A DNA stretch of 64,000 nt from Rhabditoides inermis (Eukaryota > Nematoda > Chromadorea > Rhabditida > Rhabditidae), in the NCBI GenBank assembly GCA_963966185.1, contig CAWZYM010000331.1:1312501-1376500 (forward strand), read 5' to 3'. The translations under genes were made by a program, and so were the position numbers. Under the pieces are notes generated by a model, which was not told the DNA's origin, did not search any database, and saw nothing but the letters and a program-made list of their open reading frames with translations. Each line of letters starts with the position of its first letter. Positions within the stretch are counted from its first letter, which is position 1. Below are positions 1-10,290 of this stretch, piece by piece.

Positions 1-106
1 TACGAACGGAGCATTTATTGATATCGCTTCGAAGCATTTATTGTTATCAACACAGAGTGTGGGTAGTTGTGATGGGTGTCGATGTCTCTCCTTCTCCTCT
101 CCTCGT

Positions 107-1805
107 CTAGTCGAACTTGCATCCCGGCTTGGCCTTGCGGCACAGGATCACCGCAGTGTGCACGGCTCCTCCAACCAGAACGTGCTCCTTGCCGCCGAAC
201 GCAGCAGACGCCTTCTCGTTGCGGACATCGACCTAGGATGGGTACGGTAGGATACGTAGAGTACGGTAGGTACCGCACCTTTCCGAGGATCTGCTTGCCG
301 TCGATGGTGATGACTCCGGGCGAGATGTCTCCCTTGTGGTGGTTCACGTGCACCGGGTGCCACTCCTGAAAGGGTTACGGTAGCGTAGGAGGTATACGGT
401 AGTCTACCGTACCTTCTCTCCGAACTTGGCCGCCTCGGCGTACGGCTGCCACGAGTAGTCGAAACCGCGCACGTGCTCAGAGAGCTCGTACAGGATCTGA
501 AAGGGGTACGGTAGGAACAGTAACTACAGTAACCCCGGCTACCGTACCTGGATGGATCCGCACTTGTCCTTGAACTCGTGTCCGTTCCATCCGAACACAC
601 AGCTGATCTTGCCGCCCTTGTTCATAACGCGACCCATCACCGGCTCACCAGCCTGGTACCTAGAATACGGTAGCTACAGTAAGCAAGTGCCAAGCTACAG
701 TATTCCATTCTCCAGCTACCGTACCCTCAACGTACCAGAGTGCGATGTACTGGTTGGGGTCCTCGCCGGCGACAGTGTCGAGGCTCTTTCCGAGCGCCTG
801 CACCATCTTGCGCGTCGGCCAGTCGTCGCCCTCCTTGAAGTCGGCCCACTCGTTCAGCATAACACGGATCACCGGCTTCGGCGGCAGCTTGCAGCAGTCC
901 GGGCAGCTGAAGGGGGCGTGGTAATGGAGGGCGGAGTCGAGGAAGTACTCACTCGCATCCGGGGGGTCCCTCCTTGAGCTCGCGCACGATGATCATCATA
1001 TCGTTGAGGTCGAGTCCCTGCTTCTGGGTGACCTGCTTGTCGTGCGAGAACGACGCGATCTCGGTCTTGTTGTCGAGGAATCCGAGCAGAGCACCCTCGG
1101 GACGGTTCCACAGGATTGGCAGAGAGTCACCGCACTTCACAAGCTGCAAAAAGGTACAGTAAGTTACAGTAGTGGATATGATATTCAAGCTACAGTAATC
1201 TGATCTACAGTAATTTAGGTGATACGGTAGCTACAGTAATCCTACCTGGCGGACGTCGTCCTTCTCGAAACGCTGCGAGTACTTGATCCAGTTGTACCAG
1301 AAGCCGAGCGAGCGATGGTCGCCCTTGTACTGCAGCACCTTCAAAAAAGGGAGGATTACGGTAGGTACAGTAACCCAGGCAGCATACAGTAGAAACTAGT
1401 GACACACCGTACGGTATATGAATTCATCCTACAGTACCTACACCACCCACTACATTAACCCACCGTACCTGAATCTGTCCGGCGAGGTCCTTGGCTCCGG
1501 TGAGCTCGACCTTTTGCGCTCCGAGCACATAGGGAAACGAGCACTCGACGACACCTCCGTTGTTCCAGGCGCGCGAGTGGACAGCCTTGCCGTTCTTGTA
1601 CCACAGAGCCACGTACTGGTTCTGCTGCTGGTACACCTGGAACGGAGAGGGGTGAGGTCGACGACGATCAGAAGGACCAAGGACCAGAAGGGTCAGAAGG
1701 ACCAGAAGGACCACAGCAACAGACCTTGACCGGGTTGTCGGGGAAGGGAGATCCGATGGGCTGGAATGCCCAGGCGTCCTCCTTGGGCGGGTTGCAGTTG
1801 GGCAT
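107..1805 (-). CDS. Two-half repeat protein of unknown function, nine or so exons
   Basis: I do not recognise the family. The start ATG is at 1803-1805 and the stop at 107-109. The reading is carried by exons near 1805-1726, 1640-1470, 1340-1246, 1145-958, 910-736, 660-553, 499-419, 367-278 and 232-107. The protein has two homologous halves. Each has a block reading QYxALWYxxG, then NxGGxxxCxF, a short exon ending in a G-F-x-Y-x-W-x-x-Y motif, and a block with a conserved G-x-I-x-P/W-x-x-G core. A Cys cluster (CDCPDCC) joins the halves. The order GDISPG...GK...GG at the C-terminus faintly recalls DM9-type repeats, but I would not assign that. No signal peptide or membrane helix is visible, so a soluble protein is likely. 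Introns contain many TACGGTAG/TACAGTA octamers. Confidence 0.75.
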
Positions 1806-2241
1806 GGTTGACTGGAGGTGCTTTGGGGGCACTGTGTCCATCCATTCCCGCCGCCGCCCTTTTCTACCCACCCAGTCGTCTACACTCGCATTCGCATAAT
1901 GTATGCCGGTAGGGGAATCGGGTGATTAGTGTAATTGTCGAATTAGCGGCGACAGCGCGCGGTATGCATGCAACGTGCGCTCATTAGCGGAGTGCTTGTT
2001 ATGCAAATGACACGAAAACGACGTGGGGCGGGAAAAGTTGCGCGCGTCGAACACATGCCGGCCTAACATGGATTGTACCACACTAATCTAATGTTTGGTA
2101 GTAACAACCGACTATTCAACCTTCTTCTCGGTGCAACCAAGAACGCGTGCATGTGACAACTCTGGCAGGACAGTGTAAGCGGAGGTCGTGTATCTCATCC
2201 GGATTAAACCCCTGCCAGCACACATTTGAGTCATAGAACCT
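1806..2241. other. Intergenic, no gene seen
   Basis: Upstream sequence of the 107-1805 gene and downstream sequence of the srsx-like receptor. I see no coding exon or repeat. It presumably holds the promoter of the former gene. Confidence 0.5.
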
Positions 2242-3502
2242 TTATTGAATTGTCCTCGAGCGCACCACATCAACTCTTCGCGGTGGTTTTCTTTTGAAGA
2301 GAGGCGAGAACAGAGCCTTCAGAGCGGTGCGGTATTCAACACTGAAGCTCTGCGTGTATTTTGAAAACACGTAGTAAGCTAACTTTGTCAAGTAGTAAAT
2401 AACTGGATTGAGGCCGATAGATGCGTTGATAATGACAGAAACGCCACACTGCACGAACACCATTGTGGTACTCGATACCTGGCAAATGTTTCTTGTAGAC
2501 AATTTTGAGGTGAATTTACCTGCATGATAGCGGCTACCGTGAGAATCACCATGCTCATGAACCAGCCACCAATCGTCACTGCCATAGTCCAATAGAGAGA
2601 TCTCATGATGCGACGCTGCTGTTGATTAGAGGCTAGAAATACACTCACTTTCCCATTAGATAAACTCTCCCCACAATTCATTCGACTGATTCTGTATTGA
2701 ATTATCGCATATAGCACGATAATGAAAGTGAATATGACCAACATGATTGCGCTGTGGATCATTTTCCAGAAACCACCATACGATTCCAGAACCATGCATA
2801 CAGTGAAACTAAAGATGCTTGAGTTGTTTTTTTCAGACTTGTTTCGATAACGTACACTGTATCTTCCACATTGTCAAATATCACTTTGAGATGCGCAACA
2901 CTGTACACAAAGAGTGCGAACATGTGCAGAGATACATATTTCACATTCAAGAGAGAAGATGTGTACCTAAAACTCATTGTACTTGTCTACTGTAGTGTAG
3001 CTACTTTATCGGACATAACACACTGTAGAGTCGATCCACTGCAATTGACAAGTGGATGAAAGCACTAGCATTCATTCCTTCAAAACTGTCATATTACTTT
3101 CTATAGCGATCAAATCAAACCTATCGCGGGAATCAACTGAAGATATGTGCAGAGACGTTGATTGAGTAAAATAGGATAGGGACTGTATAACATGGTGAAG
3201 AAATATGGTAAAAGATTGAGTTGTTGAATAAAATCGAAGAAACAGCCGACAGCAACCATTATTAGACAAGGTGAGTGCAGTGATCTAAAAGGAAGTTTAT
3301 AAATATTAGAAATATTTAATATCTAACTTTGTTTGAATTGTGACAGCAACGATGCATAGATTGCCAATGTAAGATGGTATCGCAACAAATATAACGGTTA
3401 TGACTACTGTAATGCATTGCGATTATGAATTAGTACACTCAGAACACCTGTTCGCATGTAAATATGATCGTATTGAACGCCATAAACGAATGTATGATTC
3501 AT
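2242..3502 (-). CDS. srsx-like seven-transmembrane chemoreceptor, apparently complete
   Basis: This is a nematode chemoreceptor-type GPCR expected in the plasma membrane or cilia of sensory neurons. Start ATG is at 3500-3502 and stop at 2242-2244. Seven exons join in frame through introns of about 38-43 nt. Visible landmarks are TM1 ending PSYIGNLCIVAV, a K-S-L-H-S-P loop, TM2-TM3 with the loop Cys (RLCTYLQLIP), the DRY-equivalent AVDRLYSVLCPIK, a TM4 block, a TM5 block ending IIQYRI, TM6 preceded by QQQRRIMRSLYW, and TM7 with the NPVIYY form of NPxxY followed by a basic tail. The IDRL...PIKY end of TM3 and the NPxIY motif are why I call srsx rather than srx or sri. The tail is short (KRKPPRRVDVV). 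All splice junctions use GT-AG and no internal stop is needed, so it looks intact. Confidence 0.82.
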
Positions 3503-3938
3503 TGTATGAGAAGATCAGTATCTGAAAGACAAAATTGTAATGAATTCGTAAGAATATGCCTGTAAAACAACGGGCATAAAGAAAAAAAAAACATCATTAG
3601 TTGTGTGATCTATGAAAGATACTGTGAGCGTTTAAAAAGTGTGAATCTTACTGAGAATCACACTGAAAACTACAAAATACTCACTCATTTTCATTTCCTC
3701 ATGTCAAGAAGATACTCGCTCATTAGCAAACTGTCGCGAGTTTAATTCCCCATGGGCTAGTATTTCGCTGAATTGTGAAATCCACAATCTCACTACTCAC
3801 TATAGCGATAGAGACTTATCATCGGAGGCTACATATAAATTACAAACAACTACATATAAATTCGGTGCTAGTTGACTATCTAGTTTACTAGTTTACAAGT
3901 GGAGCTCAAAGCGAGAAGACGTGTTTGGCAGTGCACGT

Positions 3939-4350
3939 GGTAAATGTACATAAGCACAACATGAGCATTTGCATTTGCAATTGCAATTCGCATACTTCCG
4001 TATCTATTCATTAAATGTCTATTGTGTTTTTGTTTTACAAAACATGCATTACTTACTTATCGATATCTATTCATAGTTCTATTCATTCATCTATTCATGA
4101 AATAGTTCAAGTGCAACTCCTTCCCATAGTAGTGTAGCTCCTTCCGGAGCAGCTTCTACCATGTGCACTTCCTTCCTCCTATCGTACATGAATGATAGAC
4201 ATTTATCGCGTGCAATAATGTGTTTACATAAGCACAACATAAGCATTTGCATGTGCAATTCGCATACTTCCGTATCTATTCATTAAATGTCTATTGAATG
4301 TTTTTTTGTTTCGCAAAACCTTCATTACTTACTAACATCTATTCATTACC
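3939..4350. repeat. Pair of ~130-bp direct repeats
   Basis: About 130 bp starting GTACATAAGCACAACAT near 3946 recurs near 4225, both running through CGCATACTTCCGTATC, ATTCATTAAATGTC and a T-rich tract to ATTACTTACT. The two copies lie about 280 bp apart in the same orientation. Confidence 0.7.
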
Positions 4351-4412
4351 CATACCCATGATGACACTGATGAGTTGCGTTTGCTGTTATCCTACACGAG
4401 GCCTCTATGATA

Positions 4413-4672
4413 TTATTCAGGGAGATAGTTCGCCGGATCACGGTAGAAAATTTATCTACCCTCTTGTCGCATTCGATCTACCTTCTAGTCGTGAGGAGAC
4501 CCAAGCGCGCGCATTCAAACGCTAATATCGATCAAAGAAGCCGGCACGCAAATCAAAGAGGCCGCGACACACTCGAGTCTTTCTCGCGCCGTCTGACCTC
4601 TCTCGCTCGCAACTGAGTTTCGCCAACTGACCCCGGCTGTCAATAGCATAAACTATCCTCCAGGCAGCGACT
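4413..4672 (+). mobile_element. R1 family MITE-like repeat, copy 1
   Basis: First of at least three clear copies of a ~260-bp interspersed repeat. It starts with GGAGATAGTTCGCCGG and ends with AAACTATCCTCCAGGC, so the two ends are imperfect inverted repeats. The interior shares long blocks (CGCCAACTGACCCCGGCTGT; GTCGTGAGGAGACC) with 5237-5497 and, inverted, with 12871-13120. Confidence 0.75.
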
Positions 4673-5182
4673 ACGTTTAGATTATATAGATCAATGGGGT
4701 TTTATATTCGCTTTTCAATGGATGAGGCAATGAATATTCAAAACTCGAAATTAATTACTGATCGAATGGTGTGATTAATGACATACATCGCATTATGCGA
4801 CGTTCGTACACGGCTGGAAATGTGTGTCATCCAAATTTCTCGCATCAGCTATTTTACTCATAAAAATATTCGAATATATCGCGCACAACACACCAAATTT
4901 TTTGCCAAGGCACTACAACAACAAAACAAAAACAAGAAAACGATAATCGGGATATACAAGCATATAGGAATAACAAAAGAAGTGGTTGTATCAAGGAAGT
5001 CTGAGGTTTTCTAAAGAGGTTTCTACTCACGATCGCTCGGCATCCACTAGAATCTTGTGAGCGAACTCCTCGAGCACATCGGGGGACGCGAAGCCGCACG
5101 CGCCAAATGCAACCACGAACTTGAAAGGAAAATATAAATTATTTACCAGTTTTGCTTTCATCGCTACATTGAGATCATTTAA

Positions 5183-5222
5183 GGTGTGGTCAGTCTCTTC
5201 GAAACAGCCCCTTCAGGACACG
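5183..5222. repeat. Partial copy of the GTCAGTCTCTTCGAAAC terminal-repeat family
   Basis: AAGGTGTGGTCAGTCTCTTC followed by GAAACA matches the left end of the inverted-repeat element at 9911-10099. Only one end is present here. Confidence 0.6.
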
Positions 5223-5236
5223 CTATAATATTAATC

Positions 5237-5497
5237 ATGGAGATAGTTCGCCGGGTCACGGTAGAAAATTGATCTACCCTCTTGTCGCATTTGATCTACC
5301 CTCTAGTCGTGAGGAGACCCGAGCGCACGCATTCAAACGATAATATCGATCAGAGAAGCCGACATGCGAATGAAAGAGGCCGCGACAAGCTCGAGTCTTT
5401 GTGTCGCGCCGTCTGACCTCTCTTGCTCGCAACTGAGTTTCGCCAACTGACCCCGGCTGTTAATAGCAGAAACTATCCTCCAGGCGGCGACTATATC
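5237..5497 (+). mobile_element. R1 family MITE-like repeat, copy 2
   Basis: Same orientation and same blocks as the copy at 4413-4672 (GGAGATAGTTCGCCGG at one end, AAACTATCCTCCAGGCGG at the other), with scattered substitutions and small indels. Confidence 0.75.
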
Positions 5498-5567
5498 TTG
5501 TCGTGGAGTTTAGAAGCGACTGGCCGCTACTTTACACTCTTTCGACACCTGATTATTGGATACGCCT

Positions 5568-5763
5568 CACGGTTCGGATAGTTGCACAGCGCGCCCACAG
5601 AGAGAGCGGCGCGCGCCCAGGCCGCGCCGCGAGTGAATGGGCGCGTAGCGATTTCAGTCGAGAAATTATCGCGCTCTAGCGCTTGCTGGTAATTTCGCGC
5701 GTCGCGTGTTCGCGGAGAGGCTGCGCGTCCGCCGCTGTCGACTGTGCAACTATCCGGGCCGTG
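5568..5763. mobile_element. GC-rich ~196-bp inverted-repeat element
   Basis: The left end (5568-5589) and the reverse complement of the right end (5742-5763) are both CACGG-NN-CGGATAGTTGCACAG, 22 bp with two mismatches. The interior is GC-rich (GCGCGC, CGCGCC blocks) and non-coding. It interrupts the coding block just upstream of it on the minus strand. Confidence 0.7.
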
Positions 5764-6056
5764 GCGCCTGGATATGTGCGGATGAGAATTGGTCGAGAAT
5801 CATGCCTATGAAACAGTGACCCACAGTGTGCTGTTCGATTCCCCCGTACGCTCCCTTGACTCGCTTGGCCCACTTGGGGCGGAGGTGCCACACCAGCTCC
5901 ACGTCTGGAAGATGCAGATGCGTCAGTAGGGACGATGAGTAGATCCACCCACCCCTCCTCCCGTCCTTCCCCTCCTTGTAGAGAATCTCGGCACGAGTGG
6001 CTATCGCCAGCGAGAGCTGGAAATCGAAATATACACCTCTCATGTTTACAACTTGG

Positions 6057-6058
<2 letters not shown>

Positions 6059-6133
<75 letters not shown>
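6059..6133. repeat. (AT)n microsatellite
   Basis: About 75 bp of uninterrupted AT dinucleotides. It produces spurious Tyr-Ile ORFs on both strands. Confidence 0.97.
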
Positions 6134-6136
<3 letters not shown>

Positions 6137-6291
6137 TGGGTGAGCAAATCAGTTGCCGCCAGTAGAGAGCGCAGAGTGAACAGAGTGCGAGGCGGCGAAT
6201 AAATTCACATTCAAACTTTCGCGCGCGCGCAATTTTCAAATGTGAGACGGCCGAGCGGAGTGGTGGCGGAACTAAATATTCCCTGGACTGT
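6131..6291. mobile_element. Tc1/mariner-like MITE, copy 1
   Basis: The block from TACAGTGGGTGAGCAAATC to TCCCTGGACTGTA is repeated at 57089-57279, with matching interior AGCGCAGAGTGAACAGAGTG and GAGCGGAGTGGTGGCGGAAC. The ends TACAGT/ACTGTA are inverted and could include a TA target duplication, as in Tc1/mariner elements. That class assignment is inference. An 18-bp direct repeat (TACACCTCTCATGTTTAC) flanks this copy together with the AT run, at 6031-6048 and 6289-6306. Confidence 0.65.
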
Positions 6292-6582
6292 ACACCTCTC
6301 ATGTTTACTACATCAATCATCTCGTAATATGCGCGTATCAGATAGAACAATGACGATACCACATGTTCTTCCCTTCCCACAATCAAACCAAGACAAGCCA
6401 AACAGAAACTTTATCTCAGTAAAAAGACCCCGGAGGCGTGGCCTCCGCGGCTTATATAGTGCCGGGTGCATGGGGGGGGTGTGTTGGCAGGGGGTGAGGG
6501 GGGAAAGGGGGAGGGGGAGGATGGAGGAGCGTGGGGCGGTTGACGACTCCCTCCCCTTGAGACGCTGCTCCTGCGCGTCTTC

Positions 6583-9345
6583 TTAGCGGGTCTTGACGGC
6601 CTTGTTGGCGAGGACGGCGTTGTCGACCAGGAACCGGATCGCCTGTAGATTAGCACCATAGCTCATAGCCAACATGAGCGGGAAGGAGCTTCCCTTAGCC
6701 GGTCCAAAGACGGCCGGGGCGGAGAGCGTGAGACGACCCAGCTGTACCTTGGAGGGATCTGCTGTCTCGCTCTTCAGCTCTTCCACCTCCACTGGACCCT
6801 GGTCGTTCTCATATCCACTGTCCTGATTCCGCCAGACTGACGGTGTGACGTCGCCACATGGGATCTTCGGAGAGACGGTCGTCAGGTCTCGGGTTCCGGG
6901 AACGACAAAGAGCACGCGTCCGTCCATCGCTTCCACCCGTTGCAACTCGTAGCACGTCTCGTTCACCTTGTTGCCCTCAAAGCGTCTCTTGATTTGTATG
7001 GCGGGGCACACTGCTACTGACAGCACTTCTTCTCCCACGAATTTCGCGGAGATGTCTCTTCTGTCGGTGATCGTTCTGATTCCTATGGTCGGGTCCATCT
7101 TAAGAATGGCCCACCATATCGCGATCTGTCTATTCTGCGTCCGGCAGATCTGACTGAACGCTCTTCGGAACTCGTTTTCCACTTTCTCTTCGATGTGTTG
7201 AGAAGCGTACTGAATCCTCAAATTAGTTTCAGCCGCCGTGAGATTTCTCCGCATGTCCGTACCAGAGTCATACATCGTCTTCATGAACTGGACGTGATGG
7301 TTTGATCCGATAGAGCTCTCGTCTGAAGGGGGTTAAGAAGTGCGACCCGACCTGGACAACACATGGTAGCTGAATGGAGTTGTTGATCCAGTTGTGAAGG
7401 GGATAGGCGTTGACGACGCCGGCCTGTGGTTCAGCGTTAGTCTCGTTGTCTCACTGGACAGGCGCGCGATTGTCGTCGTAGGTCTTGGAGTGGTCGTAGT
7501 CGTCGAAGTCGTCGAAGTTGTCCTTGGAGTCGAAGTCGTTGTTGATGACGTCGTTGTCGATGTTGATAGAGTAGTTGATGATGGAGTAGCAGTCGTCTGA
7601 GCCCACGTCGATCGTATCGCGGCTGTTGTCGGTTTCGCTGTCGTTGGAGTCGCCCTAGTTGTTGGTCTCGTAGTCGTCGGCGTCGTCGCCGGAGACGTCA
7701 ACGAGAGTGGAGTCGTAGTCGTCGACGGTGTGGTGGTGAGAAGAAAATCTCTTGAAATGGTAGGATCTGTCACCTCGTATTCACGAAGCAGCTCTCTTCT
7801 CAGGTCCTTCACCGCCGTCAGTAGTGATGTGGCTGCTTGTCCTCCTAGAGGGCTCTTCCGTGGTAGTGTCCGCTCCAGGACGTCATCGAGTCTTCCGTCA
7901 AAAGCGTGGAATGGGTGTTTCCCGGTAGACATTAGCGCGAGCTTCGTCGCTGTATCTATCATCTTCTGCCTCCGGTCCTCTCCTTTCGCTGAGAAAGCGA
8001 ATAAAATCTCTTTTTCAAACTCTGGAGCGGTTGTCTCTTTCTTGATTGCCTCTGCGATTGCCCATTCTAGGTCCTCCGTCGTCATGTTGTTCTGCATGTG
8101 ATTTCGCACATCTGTATAAAGCTGTGCTCGTCGAATGGTACGTAGTAGCACTTTCATCTCGTCTCCAACTTGGAAATCCATGTACTTCGCTTCTTGCAGC
8201 GCCATGTCTTCGGTGATGTTATACAGCCAAAGCCTTCGTCCGATTCTCTTACGTGGCCATCCCATCTTGTTCAGTGCGGCCATGCCACCTCGAGTGTAGT
8301 TGTAGTACACTTCTTCCACAATAGGATCTGCCCACAGCAATACGTTGATGGTTAAAGGTAGTGTACCCTCTGACCGCATGACTTCAAATTTGCAATTTGT
8401 GTTGTTCATTTGTTCAATCTCATTAATAGAAACATAACTGGTCAATATACTATCTCTTGAAAATATCTGTAACCTTATGCAAATGAGCTTTTAACGTGAA
8501 AGAAACATGAAAACTTCGATTTTATCAAAATTTGAAAAATATGTTTAATATTGTTAATATACATTTTTCTGAGTTTATTTTGATTTTTGAGTGTGAATTG
8601 AACATCAAAAACAAACCACAAAACCATTAGAACGCATTTTGCGTGCAAAACAAACGAATCACTCCGGTCAGTTGGGTGATGTAACCGCAGTTGGTGAACA
8701 TAAGTTTGCGGGCGTGGTTAAAACTGCTTACATTTTCCGGTAAATGTCAAACGTTTAAATTTATTTTTTATATTTTAAAAATTGTAATTTTTGAAATTTC
8801 AACTATCATGTTATGGAATTATAACTAACAAACAATGAGCATTAAACTGGTAACAACAACTCATGCAATCAGAATCAGAGGGTACACTACCTTTAAGGGC
8901 TTCGGAGTACGCGGTGGGTCTGACGGTGTCACTTGAACGGCACGTCTCGTCCTCCGATGTCTGAGGTTCATCTTCTCTTTGTCCGTGAGAACTGGGAAGA
9001 GTAGATATGAGCCACTCGTCGTCTGAAACGGCTCCGTAGGTAGACAACGGCGGGCCTCCTTGTCCTCCTCCCCCTCGGAAAGAGTGAAAGCAGCCTGGAG
9101 CTCCTCGCTCACTACTGTTCGGTTTCCTCCAATCGTCGCCTGAGCGGTTCCTATGAGAATAAAACGGCATTCCGTGGTCGGCTGTGGTGTCCATATCAAA
9201 GCGCTCGTGTTAGAGATGCACTCTCCGCTACTCCATTTGCACCCTTGTAGATTCGGTGCGATATCCGAGATGATTTCTCCCGAACGAAGTGTAGCCACCG
9301 ACCCTTCTTCCATGATCAGATCAGTGACGGGGGGCGGTTGACGAT
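6583..9345 (-). pseudogene. gB-type class III fusion glycoprotein, interrupted remnant
   Basis: The coding blocks run 9345-8897, 8351-7333 and about 7320-6583 on the minus strand. The third block resembles the gB-type class III viral fusogens known from herpesviruses and reported in nematode Maverick elements. It has a long amphipathic helix, then a C-x(n)-W-x(n)-DP segment, an S-A-x-F-x-G segment, and paired cysteines spaced as in the family's membrane-distal domain. The first block carries a basic furin-like site (RHRRTRRA). The second ends in about 110 residues rich in Thr/Ser/Pro, mucin-like. Breaks: a 537-bp TTAA-flanked element (8356-8892) sits inside the coding sequence. Between 7333 and 7320 there is a stop, and no normal-length intron joins the flanking frames cleanly. 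No signal peptide exon is found upstream of the acceptor at 9345. No membrane anchor precedes the final stop at 6583-6585. No Maverick polymerase, integrase or capsid gene is seen in the window. The family call rests on motif recall, not a search. Confidence 0.6.
8352..8896. mobile_element. 537-bp MITE with perfect 18-bp TIRs and TTAA target duplication
   Basis: TTAA occurs at 8352-8355 and 8893-8896. Between them the two ends are perfect inverted repeats of 18 bp (AGGTAGTGTACCCTCTGA at 8356-8373 and its complement at 8875-8892). The interior is AT-rich and non-coding. TTAA duplication is the signature of piggyBac-type transposases, so this is probably a non-autonomous element of that kind. 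It lies within the fusogen reading frame. Confidence 0.85.
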
Positions 9346-9539
9346 CTGTTTCTGTGCAAAATAGCAAATCAACAATCGTATTTCTCTCGGTAAATGAATA
9401 TTCTGTCCGCTCCCCTTTCCGCTGGCGCACTCCTCGTCTGTGGGTCGGTAGACACCTCGCTGGTAGCCGAACGCCGCGAACGGCAGACGCCACGCTGCAA
9501 CACAACACTTTTATTCTTTTCTATTTCGGCGAATCCATA

Positions 9540-10290
9540 CGAACCCTTTCACCTTATGTTTCAAAGTTATTCTATAACGCTGCGATCATGAACAATCCAA
9601 TTCACGGGCGATAAAACAATAAACACCCACAAAACCCAATCCGTCCGCATCTGGCATTCTACTAATACCTCTGCTCCTCTCCCCCTTACGTTTCAAGTTG
9701 ATTCTAAAACGCGGTGACCATACACAGTCCAATTCTCTTCTAGGAACGAACATGTTTGAATGAACGATCACAAAACCCAATCCGTTCCCATCTCCTTAAT
9801 ACCTCCTATTTTCTTCACCGTACGTTCCAAAATCGTTCTAAAACGCGGTCATACACCGTCCAATTCTCTCTTACGATAGGTATTATGGATCCGTGCGCAT
9901 CTCACTAAAGTTGCGGTCAGTCTCTTCGAAACACTCCCGAATGCCTCCGAAACACTTCGGAATTGCCTTTCGAATCGCCCCCAGAACACTCCCGCCCGAA
10001 TCGCCTTCGGAATACTCCCGAACACTCCCGAACACTTCGGAATGCCTTGCTATGCCTTCGAAACACTGCCGAATGGCTTTCGTAGAGACTGACCGCACCT
10101 TAATACCTCTGCTCCCACGTTTCATCGTTATACCATATCACTGTGACCATACACCGTCCAATTCGCGCTTAGGTATTTTCACGTATGCATCGAAAATCAC
10201 AAACTCGATTCGCTCGCCGTACCTCACGTTTCAAGCTTATTCCAAAAACACGGTGGCCATACGCAGTCCACTTCGACATCCGAGAACCAT
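9540..10290. repeat. Degenerate tandem array, about five units
   Basis: A diverged unit recurs near 9550-9610, 9660-9740, 9795-9875, 10100-10170 and 10205-10280. Its core is TTACGTTTCAAGTTGATTCT, then AAAACGCGGTGACCATACAC, then AGTCCAATTC. Spacing is about 75-150 bp. One inverted-repeat element (9911-10099) is inserted in it. Confidence 0.65.
9911..10099. mobile_element. 189-bp inverted-repeat element with internal 20-bp iterations
   Basis: The ends are GCGGTCAGTCTCT (9913-9925) and its complement (10084-10096). The interior is built from imperfect repeats of GAACACTCCCGAA and ACACTTCGGAATGCC. Related sequence lies at 5183-5222 and, more diverged, at 19690-19800. Confidence 0.7.

Larger units (their letters stand above)
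3503..5029. other. Intergenic, AT-rich, repeats only
   Basis: No coding exon is supported. The stretch holds the upstream region of the srsx-like gene, a pair of direct repeats (3939-4350) and one copy of the ~260-bp inverted-repeat family R1 (4413-4672). Confidence 0.5.
5030..6040 (-). pseudogene. Broken gene fragment, exons split by inserted repeats
   Basis: Three exon-like blocks on the minus strand are bounded by good splice sites. The first is near 6022-5957 (LSLAIATRAEILYKEGKDG). The second is near 5908-5765 (VELVWHLRPKWAKRV followed by GAYGGIEQHTVGHCFIGMIL). The third is near 5120-5031 (FVVAFGACGFASPDVLEEF). The second block runs straight into the inverted-repeat element at 5568-5763. 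Between it and the third block lie that element, an R1 copy and part of another inverted-repeat family. No start exon upstream and no stop exon below 5030 can be found. I do not recognise the product. It reads as a real gene eroded by insertions, though an unusual spread-out functional gene cannot be excluded. Confidence 0.45.

Noticed and set aside
5676..6401. 241-codon minus-strand ORF
   Set aside because: Half of it is Tyr-Ile from the (AT)n microsatellite and the rest crosses splice sites and inserted elements. Only the short exon-like blocks within it are supported.
7394..7600. Val/Asp-rich plus-strand ORF
   Set aside because: It is the antisense shadow of the Thr/Ser-rich stretch of the fusogen remnant.
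6583..9345. Complete Maverick/Polinton element
   Set aside because: No polymerase, integrase, ATPase, protease or capsid-like ORF and no long terminal inverted repeats are present in the window.
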